Source of the DNA: Candidatus Cloacimonas acidaminovorans str. Evry
GTDB taxonomy: Bacteria > Cloacimonadota > Cloacimonadia > Cloacimonadales > Cloacimonadaceae
Length of the DNA stretch: 64,000 nt
Reading direction: 5' to 3'
Assembly: GCF_000146065.2 (NCBI RefSeq)
Contig: NC_020449.1
Coordinates: 2,022,654 to 2,086,653 of the forward strand
Below the pieces are notes generated by a model. The model saw nothing but the letters and a program-made list of their open reading frames with translations. It was not told where the DNA came from and ran no database searches. Below, one piece after another: positions 1-9,316 of this stretch. Both the position numbers and the translations under genes were made by a program. Positions within the stretch are counted from its first letter, which is position 1; every line of letters starts with the position of its first letter.

Positions 1-3000
1 TTCTGCATTATATTCATCACCATTAATTGTATAAGGTAGAACAATTGTAGTAACCAATCCGGTACCGATAGTTACATTTACTGTAGCGGTAGCAGATTCT
101 GAACCGTAAATAACTCCCCATCCACTTGAACCGGTTCCAAACCAACTAATGGTAATACCTGTTCCGGTTGTTAGATCAGGAATTAAATCTCCTCCACTAC
201 CACCGACAAAATTAGTAGCACTATTTACAGTTACTCCCGCAGGGAAAGTAACTATAACTTCTTTCAGCCATTCAGTATCAGTGCTGGCATTAGTTACAGT
301 GAAAGTCCAGTCAACCGTTGTGCCGGAAGTATACTCATCTGCATTCAAAGTTAAAGTAGAGCCGGCAATACTTTTACTGCCGGTTGTTTTGGCTGGAATA
401 ATGACTTCATTTCTGCCAGTAGGTTCACTAACTACCATAGTATAAGTTAAGGATTGTGAACCGGTATTACTGATAGTGAAAGTTTGAGTGCTTTCCGCTC
501 CGGTAATTAAAGTAGCAGATAAAGTATTGGTATTTACAGATATAGTGGGAGGAATAAAACCGCTACCTGTAACCGGAAGAGATAAATTGGCTTGGGTCTG
601 ACTGTTGCTGCTAATAGTAACATTGCCATTATAGCTGATTGCAGAGACAGGTGAAAAGCTTAAAATATAGGTCTTGCTCTGTCCTGCAGGAATGGAAAAG
701 CTAAGAGTATTACGCATTTCTTTTACTGCAGCGGTAACGGAATAACCGGTGGGAGTAATTATAGAACCGGTAAGAGTAGAACCGCCGGTATTTATAATCG
801 TGAAGTTCTGAGTGGAAGTTGTTCCCACCGCTACCGAACCAAACGAAAAAGAAGTCGGATTTACAGATATTTGTGGGTTACCGGAGACAGCAGTTAAGAT
901 CAATTTTACATTAGGTTTATAAACAGAGGTTGAACCGCTGCTAAACACATTGGTTTGATCAGCATAATCATTACGCGTAAATCTATAACCATTTGCCATA
1001 GAAGTATATTGCACTGTTCCAGTTGAACTGTAACTTCCTATCAAACCAAAGGCAGTATCAATTAAAAGGTTATCTGTTCCGTTCCACAGAAAAGGAGTGC
1101 TTAAAGTAAGCATATTGTAACCGGTTGTTGAAATAGTATAGTTGGCGTTGGTATAAACCGTAATTAAGTCAGTATTATCAATCCAACTGCTAACATCTGT
1201 GGCTGGGGTATGTTTCATTCTCACTACAAAATTGGGCATTGTTTTATTAGGCACGCCAGTTACATTAAATCCTACCTGAGAGATATAAACAGGACCAACT
1301 ACCCCGGCAGCATTCAATTCGGCTTTCGTATACACTGATTGACCATGCAAGCTTTGGTAATATACATTTATAGGAGATGCTTCCGTTGTTCCTGTGCTGG
1401 CAGTTCCACTTCCGATAATAGCACCCGTCTCAAAAACATTGAAAGGTGTAGCTGTAACTGTTGCAGTAGGGTTTGATTCCCCTGTGGCATAAACAGCTTT
1501 CAGATAATAGCTGTAAGTTGTGCCATTAACAACAGCGTTATCCGTATAGGTTAGACCTGGAACTGTAGTGAGCAGTGCTGAATTTTTATATATTTTATAA
1601 CCGGTTGGTTGACCTGACACAGGTGCCTGCCAGCTAAGAATAACACTTCCATTTCTCGGAGCAGCGGTTAAATTCTGAGGAGGGTATAAAAAACCTGGAG
1701 TGGGGAATATTTTAATTTGGAGGTTAGGCAAACTGGTAGAAACGGTCAAACTGGTTGGGGCGGCAGAATCACTATGATTACAACGAACCCGGGTTGTAGG
1801 TGTGGTAGTATAAGTCCAGTTAGGATAGTCGGAAGTATATGCCTGGTTACCTTTTACAATCAAAATTGCCAGATTGGAGCCATTACAGGTAAATTGAGGA
1901 CTTAAATCAACAGACATCCATCCGCTGGTAGCATCATTTGTAAAACTGCCACTATAAACCTGGGTGTATCCTGTAGTAGCATATGTTCCATCGCTTAAAG
2001 AGGTTTCAGTAGTATTTTTCATATAGATAGTTACCGAATCAATAGGGCTTACATCATTACCACTGGCTTTATAAAAACCAATGGACTTGATGGTACCGGC
2101 ATATTGAAGTTCGGAAGCCAGATAAATTGCCTCAAAAGCTGAATAATTATAGTATCTATCTAAAGGATAGCTCTGGGTAGATGTTCCGGTACCAATAGTA
2201 ACAACAGTGGGAGCTCCAATTTCCAAATTTTGGGTTTTAGCTGCTGTATAAGCACCAGCTGTAGCATTAAAATTAAGTGCTGCTAAAGTTCCCTGACTGA
2301 CAGAAGAGGCAGCAGTAATGGTAAAATTAAGATTAGCACTGCTTCCGGCAGTAATAGCTGTGAAAGATGCAGAGCCATTATTGATAGTTATTCCTGTTGT
2401 AGTGCAGGTTAAAGTTGCTGCACCAGCTGGAGAATTAGCTCCTCCTGAATTGTTTAAGGGAATGCTTAAGGTTGCTGTTTCTCCTGGATCAAGTTTACCA
2501 TTATTGTTTCCGGTTGGATCGCTAATAGTTATATCACCGAAAGCCAGAGCAGGGGCATATAATGTTTGAGTAAAATTATATTCCCAGGTATAAGTTCCGG
2601 AAGTAATAGTGATTTTGAAGTTTGCCTGCAACTGATTAGTAATATTATTAGCTACATTAAAGCGGAAAGCATTGGTTTTTGTTAAAGTTCCACCAGCAGC
2701 AATAGCTGAAAGAGCTTCTGTGCCATCAGTTATTGTTATTCCAGTAGTTGAACAGGTTAAAGTAGCGGTTGCACTACTGGAGGCAACCTGACCAAGATTT
2801 TTGAAAGTGACACTATAGTAACCGGTTTCATTGTATTCAGGAATATTGTTATTACTGTCACTATAAGTGCAACTGTCAACACTAATATAAGGGGTGTCAC
2901 CAGCATTTACAGTAATATTTTCTATTCTGGTAATCTTGTTTTGAGCGGTTATCACCAAAGTAGCTGTTCCTGCAGTTGTAATAGGATTTATGGTTAAAGT

Positions 3001-4995
3001 TAAAGTTCCGCTGGCTGGAACTATGTCTGAACCATACAGAACTCCATCTTTGGAAAGAGCAACCCGGGAATAGGGTGTGGCAGTTACAGTTATAGAGGTA
3101 GCACCGATTATAATAGAGGCAGGAAAAGTGGCAGTATTGGTTGTCGGAACACCATAATAAGGCATCAAAGAAGGATCACCCATTATGGAGTAAATTTCCC
3201 AATAATAATTGCTGAGAGAACTGCCTGCCTGAACTACAGCGCTATTACCCATCATAACTGCTTCGCCAACTGTAGTTGCCCAATTGGTAAATGCTTCGCT
3301 ATGAGTATGAAACATAGCATCGTAAGCACCTAATTTTGAAGCATCATAAGCAGGAGCACTTCCATTGGCTGTTCCTTTTGAGCCCACTGCCCACCAGTAG
3401 TCCTCATCCCAGTAAGTAGAATTTGTTCCGCCAATATAAGTAACGGCACCCTTGTTATTAGCTCTAAGAAATGCTTCTCCGAAACAAACACCTGTATCAA
3501 AAGCATTGGTTAAGCAACAATTACCTACTACTACGGAATATTTGTTGGTGTTGTTAAGTCCGTTTATATCACTTATAGTAAATGTAGGATCAGCCCAGCT
3601 GGTTTGACTTCCGTGGGCTGTATAATTAATATAACCCCTTCCTTCTGAGGCATTTGCTATAATTTGAGCATTACTGGAGCCGGAGGCAGGATAAAGATAA
3701 GTATTGGAAGTGATATTATGAGCGCTATTAAAATATTGAGTAGTGCCATAATTTATGGCTCCATTGCCATGTGTAGGTCCATAAGTTGCATCGGCACCGG
3801 CAATTAAAACAGTTTTGCCTAAATAGCTCAAGTCCGGCATAGTGGTCTTTTCAAAAGTTATGGTTTTATTGATTACATTAGTCAATTCCGTAGCGCTGGC
3901 AACGGAAAAACGACCAAAGTAAAGTTCCGGCAGATAATCAGTTCCATTTAACTGCACATAAGTAAGATCCGTAATGTGAGAACTACTCGTGCCCCCTGTA
4001 TTGGCAATAATATTATCTCCGCTGGTGGAAGTATCACCTACAATTAATAAATAGGTAGGAGCCGGATCGCTTGCCGTGGCACTATTCCATAATGTCTGCA
4101 TATAATTTTTAATAGCAGTGGTATTATTAGCTACAGTTCCACCAGTTCCAACCGTAGTAACAATCACTTTATAGCCCTGTTGTGTTTTCCAGTTTACAAA
4201 GGTCTGCATTGTACTAACATAATTAGGAGGACATAAAATCACCATTTTTGTCGGATAGCGATTAACATTCAGGCGTTCATCTTTCTGCCAGTTCAGCAAA
4301 ATTTTGCCGTATAAGGAATCAAATTCATAAGAAGCAGTGCGGGCTAATAAATCCTGAGTAGCCGAAAAATCTGCATTTATGAATTTTACTTGCACATTCA
4401 ATTCCGTGTTTATTTTCAGTTCTCCGCTTACAGGATTATAACGCATTGGTTCATAATCAATACGGAAGATTCTTACTCCACGCAGAAAACCAATTTCTGC
4501 TACGGAGAAAAGTTCTCCGCTATAAAATTCGTTTTTACTGTAAATATCCGTTTTCAATTCAAAGGAAATTAAAGCCGGGTCTTGCGATTTGGAAACAGAG
4601 GGCTGAGCAGGATAAATACGATTGGTAATAAGTGTTTCTGATTTTTGCAGAGTTATTTCAGTGTTGCGACCAAAGGAAAACTCCACTTTTGCCCCTACAG
4701 GAACGGCAATTAATTTACTGTAAACGGGTAGCTGGGGTTCACCAATCCGTTGAGAAAAACCAAAACCATCCATATTAATGCGGGTAAATTTTCCGGAAGG
4801 CGTTTCAACTTCTTCCAGAAAATATTCCTGATTCCGAAATTGTAACTCAAAGCCCTCAGCATTGTTGTTTAACAACTGGGCTTTGTTTCCACTATTACTA
4901 AAAATTACTTTCTGATTTGCGTCTGCAAAACAGAGGGAAGCTATTGCTAACAATACCAAAAGTGTTATTAGCTTGAAAGCAAACTTTTCGGACAT
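1..4995 (-). CDS. Secreted C25 (gingipain-type) cysteine peptidase, truncated by window edge
   Basis: Reads as one open frame of 1665 codons from ATG at 4995, with AAGGAG eight bases upstream, to position 1; the C-terminus lies outside the window. Residues 1-24 form a signal peptide, followed by a propeptide-like region to about 250. The C25 peptidase domain (about 250-610) shows the catalytic pair: His461 in an NYTAHG motif and Cys493/Cys494 in a VVGNCC motif. The His461-Cys494 spacing of 33 equals that of gingipains. Downstream are Ig-like segments, a fibronectin type III domain (about 1104-1183) and repeated ISVNP-type beta-sandwich modules from about 1372 on. Members of the family are usually exported by the type IX secretion system and carry a C-terminal sorting domain, which cannot be checked here. 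Probable role: extracellular protein degradation feeding amino-acid fermentation (inferred). Confidence 0.9.
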   Translation of the reverse strand, partial: MSEKFAFKLITLLVLLAIASLCFADANQKVIFSNSGNKAQLLNNNAEGFELQFRNQEYFLEEVETPSGKFTRINMDGFGFSQRIGEPQLPVYSKLIAVPVGAKVEFSFGRNTEITLQKSETLITNRIYPAQPSVSKSQDPALISFELKTDIYSKNEFYSGELFSVAEIGFLRGVRIFRIDYEPMRYNPVSGELKINTELNVQVKFINADFSATQDLLARTASYEFDSLYGKILLNWQKDERLNVNRYPTKMVILCPPNYVSTMQTFVNWKTQQGYKVIVTTVGTGGTVANNTTAIKNYMQTLWNSATASDPAPTYLLIVGDTSTSGDNIIANTGGTSSSHITDLTYVQLNGTDYLPELYFGRFSVASATELTNVINKTITFEKTTMPDLSYLGKTVLIAGADATYGPTHGNGAINYGTTQYFNSAHNITSNTYLYPASGSSNAQIIANASEGRGYINYTAHGSQTSWADPTFTISDINGLNNTNKYSVVVGNCCLTNAFDTGVCFGEAFLRANNKGAVTYIGGTNSTYWDEDYWWAVGSKGTANGSAPAYDASKLGAYDAMFHTHSEAFTNWATTVGEAVMMGNSAVVQAGSSLSNYYWEIYSIMGDPSLMPYYGVPTTNTATFPASIIIGATSITVTATPYSRVALSKDGVLYGSDIVPASGTLTLTINPITTAGTATLVITAQNKITRIENITVNAGDTPYISVDSCTYSDSNNNIPEYNETGYYSVTFKNLGQVASSSATATLTCSTTGITITDGTEALSAIAAGGTLTKTNAFRFNVANNITNQLQANFKITITSGTYTWEYNFTQTLYAPALAFGDITISDPTGNNNGKLDPGETATLSIPLNNSGGANSPAGAATLTCTTTGITINNGSASFTAITAGSSANLNFTITAASSVSQGTLAALNFNATAGAYTAAKTQNLEIGAPTVVTIGTGTSTQSYPLDRYYNYSAFEAIYLASELQYAGTIKSIGFYKASGNDVSPIDSVTIYMKNTTETSLSDGTYATTGYTQVYSGSFTNDATSGWMSVDLSPQFTCNGSNLAILIVKGNQAYTSDYPNWTYTTTPTTRVRCNHSDSAAPTSLTVSTSLPNLQIKIFPTPGFLYPPQNLTAAPRNGSVILSWQAPVSGQPTGYKIYKNSALLTTVPGLTYTDNAVVNGTTYSYYLKAVYATGESNPTATVTATPFNVFETGAIIGSGTASTGTTEASPINVYYQSLHGQSVYTKAELNAAGVVGPVYISQVGFNVTGVPNKTMPNFVVRMKHTPATDVSSWIDNTDLITVYTNANYTISTTGYNMLTLSTPFLWNGTDNLLIDTAFGLIGSYSSTGTVQYTSMANGYRFTRNDYADQTNVFSSGSTSVYKPNVKLILTAVSGNPQISVNPTSFSFGSVAVGTTSTQNFTIINTGGSTLTGSIITPTGYSVTAAVKEMRNTLSFSIPAGQSKTYILSFSPVSAISYNGNVTISSNSQTQANLSLPVTGSGFIPPTISVNTNTLSATLITGAESTQTFTISNTGSQSLTYTMVVSEPTGRNEVIIPAKTTGSKSIAGSTLTLNADEYTSGTTVDWTFTVTNASTDTEWLKEVIVTFPAGVTVNSATNFVGGSGGDLIPDLTTGTGITISWFGTGSSGWGVIYGSESATATVNVTIGTGLVTTIVLPYTINGDEYNAE

Positions 4996-5624
4996 ATTTT
5001 CTCCTTTTTAGGTAGCAAGGTGAGCATTCTCCACAATATTAATAACCTTATAGACCTCATCCTTACCTGATATAAGTAATTATTTCATTCACCCTTTGAA
5101 AATTCCTTTGTCATTTCTGTATAAGCAGAAATCCAGATGTTTTTTAAACAATGTAACTAAATTTCCCATAATGGAGCTTATACTATAGGTTCAGAGCAAA
5201 ATTAAGATTCCTGAAGTTAAAGATATGCACTAAATATTTTTCCTTAACTACCTTTCTTTTAGGTTTATTGTATATATTTTGCAAAATATGTTCCCAAAGC
5301 ATAAATATCTCTATGGTCAAAGATATAAATGGGTAATTGGAAAAGATTAAGCTTTCCCTATTCATATAGTTTTCATATTAGAAATGTAGCTACTCTACTA
5401 AATTGTCTTTGGATTCCTTTTTTTGCAGGACAAAGGAACGACAGATATTAGACAAGGATTTTAACCTTGTAAAGAAAAGTTAAATTTTATATTTTTGTTG
5501 GAGAATTCTAATTTGCAATAAATAGAATACATTTATTGTTCAGAGTGCTGCGAACTCTTTAGCAAATGGGAAGTTGCCAACCTTTTTTTTCCACAACTGA
5601 ATTATTTGTGTTTTAAGGAGAATT
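4996..5624. other. Gene-free upstream region of the peptidase gene
   Basis: About 630 AT-rich bases between the divergent start of the C25 peptidase and a set of dispersed repeats. I see no ORF with a credible ribosome binding site or protein-like composition, and no RNA gene I can recognise. It probably holds the peptidase promoter, but no clear -35/-10 pair stands out. Confidence 0.5.
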
Positions 5625-5700
5625 GAAGTCGGGAAGTGTCACTGCATAAATAACTTTATCCCTTTTTCAAATTCGTATGGCTGTGAGGAATCATAACTTT
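5625..5700 (+). repeat. Dispersed repeat family F, copy 1
   Basis: Shares the pattern AAGTC..GTCACTGC..AATAACTTT..TTGGCTGTGAGGA with 49349-49430, and its first part with 51517-51555. Non-coding. The copies are diverged (roughly 70% by eye) but clearly collinear. Confidence 0.6.
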
Positions 5701-5722
5701 ATTTCTACTTCATTTTTCTTTT

Positions 5723-5780
5723 TTTGCGGAGAAACAGCGTCCTCCGGATGCAAAAAAAGCAGAGGATCGGCGTCCTCCGA
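5723..5780. repeat. Paired REP-like hairpins (GAGGA-N6-TCCTC type)
   Basis: Two successive short hairpins with the core GGCGTCCTCCG. The same paired arrangement is found at 17856-17909, where one member is an intrinsic terminator. Confidence 0.55.
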
Positions 5781-5802
5781 CTATACTTCAACCTTTAACA
5801 AT

Positions 5803-5880
5803 CTTGTAACACTTAAGTAACAACCCCGTAACGAAACTACGGAAGTGTTACGGAAGTGTTACGGAGTTGTTAGGGAATTG
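5803..5880 (+). repeat. Dispersed GTAAC repeat family A, copy 1
   Basis: About 70 bp built from GTAAC/GTTAC units around ACGGAAGTGTTACGGAAG. Near-identical copies lie at 49546-49618 (same orientation) and 62579-62648 (inverted). The ends are mutually complementary, so the unit can fold into a hairpin. Confidence 0.8.
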
Positions 5881-6073
5881 ACTAATGGACAAGCAGTTAC
5901 GGGTTTAGAACTAAAAACCCGTCTCGGCAGGACATATTTTGCTATAAACTACCTGTCTTTCCCTTGTCATTCCTGATGAATTGTTAAAATATGACTTTTC
6001 CAATTGTAAATGATCTTATTGTGAGAGTCATACTATATTGCTTTCATCTTCTTCATTTTTCTCAATCAGAAAA

Positions 6074-6105
6074 CAAAAAAGCCGTTTCTCCCCAAAAGAA
6101 ACGGC
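6074..6105 (-). terminator. Intrinsic terminator of the HU/bS22-like operon
   Basis: Read on the minus strand: stem GCCGTTTCT / AGAAACGGC (9 bp, 7-nt loop) followed by a run of six T. It lies about 30 bp beyond the stop codon of the small ribosomal protein gene. Confidence 0.85.
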
Positions 6106-6137
6106 AAAATTTGTTAAACAGAAAGCAAAAAGCTTAT

Positions 6138-6227
6138 CTATTTATGTTTATGACGGTTCTTGCGTAGGCGTTTCTTCCTTTTGTGGGTGGCAATTTTATG
6201 ACGTTTTCTCTTTCTTCCGCATGGCAT
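6138..6227 (-). CDS. bS22/mS38-like tiny basic ribosomal protein (AURKAIP1/COX24 domain)
   Basis: A 29-codon gene. The product begins MPCGRKRKRHKIATHKRKKR and ends RLRKNRHKHK, so about two thirds of residues are Lys, Arg or His. This matches the AURKAIP1/COX24-domain proteins annotated in Bacteroidetes and relatives. They are related to mitochondrial mS38 and mycobacterial bS22, which bind the small ribosomal subunit near the decoding region. It starts 14 bp after the HU stop codon and is followed by an intrinsic terminator, so it is the second gene of an HU operon. The ribosome binding site is weak, suggesting translational coupling to HU. The gene is short enough to be missed by most gene callers. 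Confidence 0.8.
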   Translation of the reverse strand: MPCGRKRKRHKIATHKRKKRLRKNRHKHK

Positions 6228-6241
6228 AGTAGATGCTCTTA

Positions 6242-6529
6242 TTACTTGGTTTTTACATTTACCACAGCGTTTTTGAATTCGCGGGAAAATTTGAAGGTAG
6301 GAACGGTTCTGGCAGGAACAGGAACTTTTTGGTCTGTTTTGGGGTTACGGCCAACGCGAGGTTTACGGGTTTTGAGTTTGAAGGTTCCAAAACCACGAAT
6401 TTCAATATGATTGCCCTTAGCCATACTATCTTTAATGGCATACAAAAGGGCATCAACAACAACGGCAACATCTTTGCGAATGATTCCGGTGTTTTCCGAA
6501 ATAATTTTTACTAAATCGGCTTTCGTCAT
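6242..6529 (-). CDS. HU/IHF family DNA-binding protein
   Basis: 95 residues, the normal length for HU. It opens MTKADLVKIISENTGI, and carries the family signature around residues 45-60 (IRGFGTFKLKTRKPRVGRNP), which forms the DNA-clamping beta arm, then a C-terminal helix. It acts as a nucleoid-associated dimer that bends DNA. AAGGAG precedes the ATG, and a TTGACA promoter lies about 75 bp upstream. The downstream bS22-like gene appears co-transcribed. Whether it is HU or IHF cannot be settled by eye; its standalone nature favours HU. Confidence 0.93.
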   Translation of the reverse strand: MTKADLVKIISENTGIIRKDVAVVVDALLYAIKDSMAKGNHIEIRGFGTFKLKTRKPRVGRNPKTDQKVPVPARTVPTFKFSREFKNAVVNVKTK

Positions 6530-6580
6530 TTTTCTTTCTCCTTAAATTAGTTTTTTTCTTGCTATTCGGCAATAAGGTAT

Positions 6581-6610
6581 TCATAGATAAAACCTTAGGA
6601 TTTATGTCAA
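6581..6610 (-). promoter_or_regulatory. Sigma-70-type promoter for the HU operon
   Basis: Minus strand: perfect -35 TTGACA (6605-6610), with a -10 of the type TATCTA/TCTATG 15-17 bases later, about 50 bp upstream of the HU start. Confidence 0.6.
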
Positions 6611-6899
6611 GGGAAAAATCTGATGCTGAAGCTGAAAAATTGTCCAAATCCCCTTTATAATAGGGAAAAACGGGTGTTTCGTTGGCATAAATATTTTATC
6701 TTTTTGTGCCTTATTCCTGTAAATTAACCTATTCCAACGAGATTGAAAAGCACTATGATGTTAAGTTCGCAAATTCCGATTGGGTGAAGACAGATGTCTA
6801 TTGATTTTGTGGCTATTTTAAGCACCCAAGTTCTATATTCGTTAGTTGTAAGAAAATTAAACCCCGGAGAGAAAAAGATTAGCAATACTAATTTTCTCC

Positions 6900-6928
6900 T
6901 TGACAATGTTAGCATCGCTAATTTTATG
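6900..6928 (+). promoter_or_regulatory. Candidate promoter for the gene at 6984
   Basis: TTGACA at 6900-6905 and TTTATG at 6923-6928 with a 17-bp spacer, ending 55 bp before the start codon. Confidence 0.5.
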
Positions 6929-6983
6929 GCTCTATGCTATGCACAACAAAATGTAATATTTAATACACTAAAGAAGGTGAAAT

Positions 6984-7619
6984 ATGCAAACGGCAGTTCA
7001 AAATTCTGTTCCCGATGTTTATTCCTTTCGGTGTGAAGGAAAGAAAATTATCCTTCAGCATTCCGAAAAGAAGTATATTCTTTATTACAGTAAGGGTTTG
7101 AATTATATTCTTACTTTACTGGAATATCCGGAATTGAATATCCCCTATCCCAATTTGGAATCCAATCTTTCTTCCCCGGAAAAAGCATACAGCCAGTTTT
7201 CTTCTCCCCAAGAAATTTGTGAACAGCAACTTAAGGTTCAGGATGGTTTTCTTGCCGTTCCAATGACTGATTTGCAAACGATCAAAGAAGTGAAAGAGGA
7301 ATTGATTCAAGTGATTAACGAACTTGCCGAACTGGAAGAAAATTGCGATTATGCCCGGGCTGATGAACTGCGGGATATTTATGAAAAACTGAGTAAGTAT
7401 TTGCGGGATGTTTATCATAAAGATTATAAAATCAGACACTTCACTTGTGAAGAAAGTAAAATTAAAAGAAGAGTCGTTCGCGCTGTTAATCGTGCTTTGG
7501 AAGAAATTGAAATTATAGAACCCGACCTGGCAAAGGAATTAAGAAAATCAATAGAATTCGGAAAAACGATTTGCTATCATCAAAGGAGGAAAATTGAGGT
7601 TTTCGGATATTGGAAGTAG
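6984..7619 (+). CDS. Hypothetical protein with UVR-like coiled segment
   Basis: 211 residues, with AGAAGGTG just upstream of the ATG. No family is recognised with certainty. Residues about 100-145 form a charged helical stretch resembling UvrB/UvrC-type (UVR) helical hairpins (ELEENCDYARADELRDIYEK). The C-terminal ~50 residues (RRVVRAVNRALEEI...LAKELRKSIEFGKTICYHQ) resemble the helical tail found at the end of various bacterial regulatory proteins. It has no signal peptide or membrane segment, so it is probably cytosolic. It stands alone between its own promoter and the repeat region ahead of the alcohol dehydrogenase. Function unknown. Confidence 0.7.
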   Translation: MQTAVQNSVPDVYSFRCEGKKIILQHSEKKYILYYSKGLNYILTLLEYPELNIPYPNLESNLSSPEKAYSQFSSPQEICEQQLKVQDGFLAVPMTDLQTIKEVKEELIQVINELAELEENCDYARADELRDIYEKLSKYLRDVYHKDYKIRHFTCEESKIKRRVVRAVNRALEEIEIIEPDLAKELRKSIEFGKTICYHQRRKIEVFGYWK

Positions 7620-7647
7620 ATGCATTTCCCGCAGATTACGCAGATGC

Positions 7648-7760
7648 GTTTCCCGCGGATTACGCAGATTTATTTTACGCAGATTACGCAGATTAGATTT
7701 TATAATTTTAAGTTAAATTACTATTTAGTTCCTGGGTTTCACTATTCACTGTTAACCCGT
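7648..7760 (+). repeat. Left arm of ~110 bp inverted repeat around the alcohol dehydrogenase
   Basis: Contains TTTCCCGCGGATTACGCAG, then TTACGCAGATTAGAT, TATAATTTTAAGTTAA, TATTTAGTTCCTG and ATTCACTGTT in order. The reverse complement of 9086-9205 carries the same blocks in the same order. Confidence 0.85.
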
Positions 7761-7865
7761 TAACCTATTAACCCATTAACTGTTAACCCGTTCACCTGTT
7801 AACCCATTCACTGTTAACCCGTTCACCTGTTAACCTGTTCACCCTTTTCACCTTTTTACTTGTTT
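7755..7865 (+). repeat. Tandem GTTAACC/GTTCACC short repeats
   Basis: About eight degenerate units of the type GTTAACCCGTTCACCT in tandem, grading into CACCTTTTCACC. They fill the space between the inverted-repeat arm and the alcohol dehydrogenase promoter region. Non-coding. Confidence 0.75.
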
Positions 7866-7942
7866 TAATTCCAATTTGCGTTATCTTATTTTTTAGCGTC
7901 AATGAAGGTAGCGCAATAAAAAAATGAGATAAGGAGAAGGAA

Positions 7943-9085
7943 ATGGATGCCTTCAGTTTTTGTAATCCCACCCGCATAGAATTTGGGGTTGGTACAATCA
8001 GAAAACTTGGAATGGAACTAAAAAAAGCAGATATTAAGAGTTGCTTAATGGTTGCCGGAGGTGGTTCCATAAAGAAAAATGGTGTTTATGAACAGGTTTG
8101 TGAGTCCTTGGAAAAAGCAGAAATCCATTTTGTAGAGGGTTGGGGTGTTCAACCAAATCCTACTTTGGAAAAGGTGATTGAACTTTGTGAGCTTGCTAAA
8201 CGGGAAAAAGTGGAAGCAGTTCTTGGTGTTGGAGGTGGAAGTGTAATTGATACTGCCAAAACAGTATCTGCCGGTGTTTTTTTGCAGGATATTTGGAATG
8301 CCTTTTCGGGAAAGGAAAAAATCCGTAATGCCCTGCCTGTATATACAGTTCTTACTCTTTCCGCTACCGGCAGTGAAATGAATGGTAATGCTGTTATTAC
8401 CAATACGAAAACAATGCAAAAATGGGGTATTTATTCTCCTTTAATTTATCCCCGTTTGAGTATTATAGACCCTTCCGTGCAATCCAGTTTACCTTTCAAA
8501 CAAACAGCCAACGGAGCAATGGATGCTATGGCTCATATTCTGGAATATTATTTTGCCGATGATCGCGCTATAGCTACTTTGGCAATTGATGATGCTTTGT
8601 TGAAAACTATTGTGGAAATGACTGACCGCCTGCAAAATAATTCCGGTGACTTACTGGCAAGGGGAAATCTGGCTTGGTGTGCAACTTTAGCTCTTAATGG
8701 AATTTCCGGGATTGGATTAAAAGGTGGTGATTGGGCTTGTCATGATATCCAACATGCTTTTTCCGCTTTGCATCCTGAAATTGCTCATGGCGAAGGATTG
8801 GGAGTTATTTTCCCTGCATGGATTGAATATATGAGTGAAAAAGACCCTACCCGCTTCCTGCGTTGGGCTAAAAATGTTTGGGACGAGGAAAATGTTTCCC
8901 GTGCTTTGCATAGATTTAGAGATAAACTGGAAAGTTGGGGTTTGGCAAAATCTCTTAGAGACCTGGGTATAAAAGAATTGGAATTGCCTCAATTAGTTAA
9001 ACTGATTATGACCAGTCCCAGAATTGGAATGGTTAGCAGATTTACTGCAGTGGAAGTGGAATCACTGCTTATGCTGGCGTTTTGA
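7943..9085 (+). CDS. Iron-containing alcohol dehydrogenase (YqhD/BdhA-like)
   Basis: 380 residues, normal for group III metal-dependent alcohol dehydrogenases of the YqhD/butanol dehydrogenase branch, which reduce aldehydes with NAD(P)H. The GGGSVID nucleotide-binding motif is at 97-103. The metal ligands fall where the family has them: Asp194, His198, His267 and a last His at 282, with the HDIQHAFSALH signature at 267-277. AAGGAGAAGG lies just before the ATG. It is a single-gene unit whose flanks carry inverted copies of the same ~110 bp sequence, so it may have moved as a cassette. Likely role: disposing of reducing equivalents during fermentation. The true substrate cannot be read from sequence. 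Confidence 0.92.
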   Translation: MDAFSFCNPTRIEFGVGTIRKLGMELKKADIKSCLMVAGGGSIKKNGVYEQVCESLEKAEIHFVEGWGVQPNPTLEKVIELCELAKREKVEAVLGVGGGSVIDTAKTVSAGVFLQDIWNAFSGKEKIRNALPVYTVLTLSATGSEMNGNAVITNTKTMQKWGIYSPLIYPRLSIIDPSVQSSLPFKQTANGAMDAMAHILEYYFADDRAIATLAIDDALLKTIVEMTDRLQNNSGDLLARGNLAWCATLALNGISGIGLKGGDWACHDIQHAFSALHPEIAHGEGLGVIFPAWIEYMSEKDPTRFLRWAKNVWDEENVSRALHRFRDKLESWGLAKSLRDLGIKELELPQLVKLIMTSPRIGMVSRFTAVEVESLLMLAF

Positions 9086-9205
9086 AGGGTGAACAGTGAA
9101 TGGTGAAACACAGGAACTAAATATTTAGTTAACTTAAAATTATAATATCTAATCTGCGTAATTTGTGAGAAATACATCTGCGTAACCCGCGGGAAAGAAA
9201 TCCTT
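9086..9205 (-). repeat. Right arm of ~110 bp inverted repeat around the alcohol dehydrogenase
   Basis: Begins immediately after the alcohol dehydrogenase stop codon. Its reverse complement matches 7648-7760 block for block, with scattered substitutions and one or two small gaps. Confidence 0.85.
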
Positions 9206-9211
9206 TTTTAT

Positions 9212-9240
9212 TTGACACAATCTCCCTTTGAATTTAACTG
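9212..9240 (+). promoter_or_regulatory. Candidate secA promoter
   Basis: TTGACA at 9212-9217 and TAACTG 17 bases later, 77 bp before the secA start. The -10 is weak. Confidence 0.4.
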
Positions 9241-9316
9241 GCAAAAAAAGGAAAAAATGATATCAACTTACAGCTTTTAGCATAAACTGTAAGCATACCC
9301 TAAGAAGGTAAAGAAA

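Noticed and set aside
5183-5365. 60-codon open frame in the left spacer
   Set aside because: No ribosome site, AT-rich random composition, no neighbour logic.
6794-7036. 80-codon open frame before the hypothetical gene
   Set aside because: Overlaps the promoter and start of the gene at 6984; no ribosome site.
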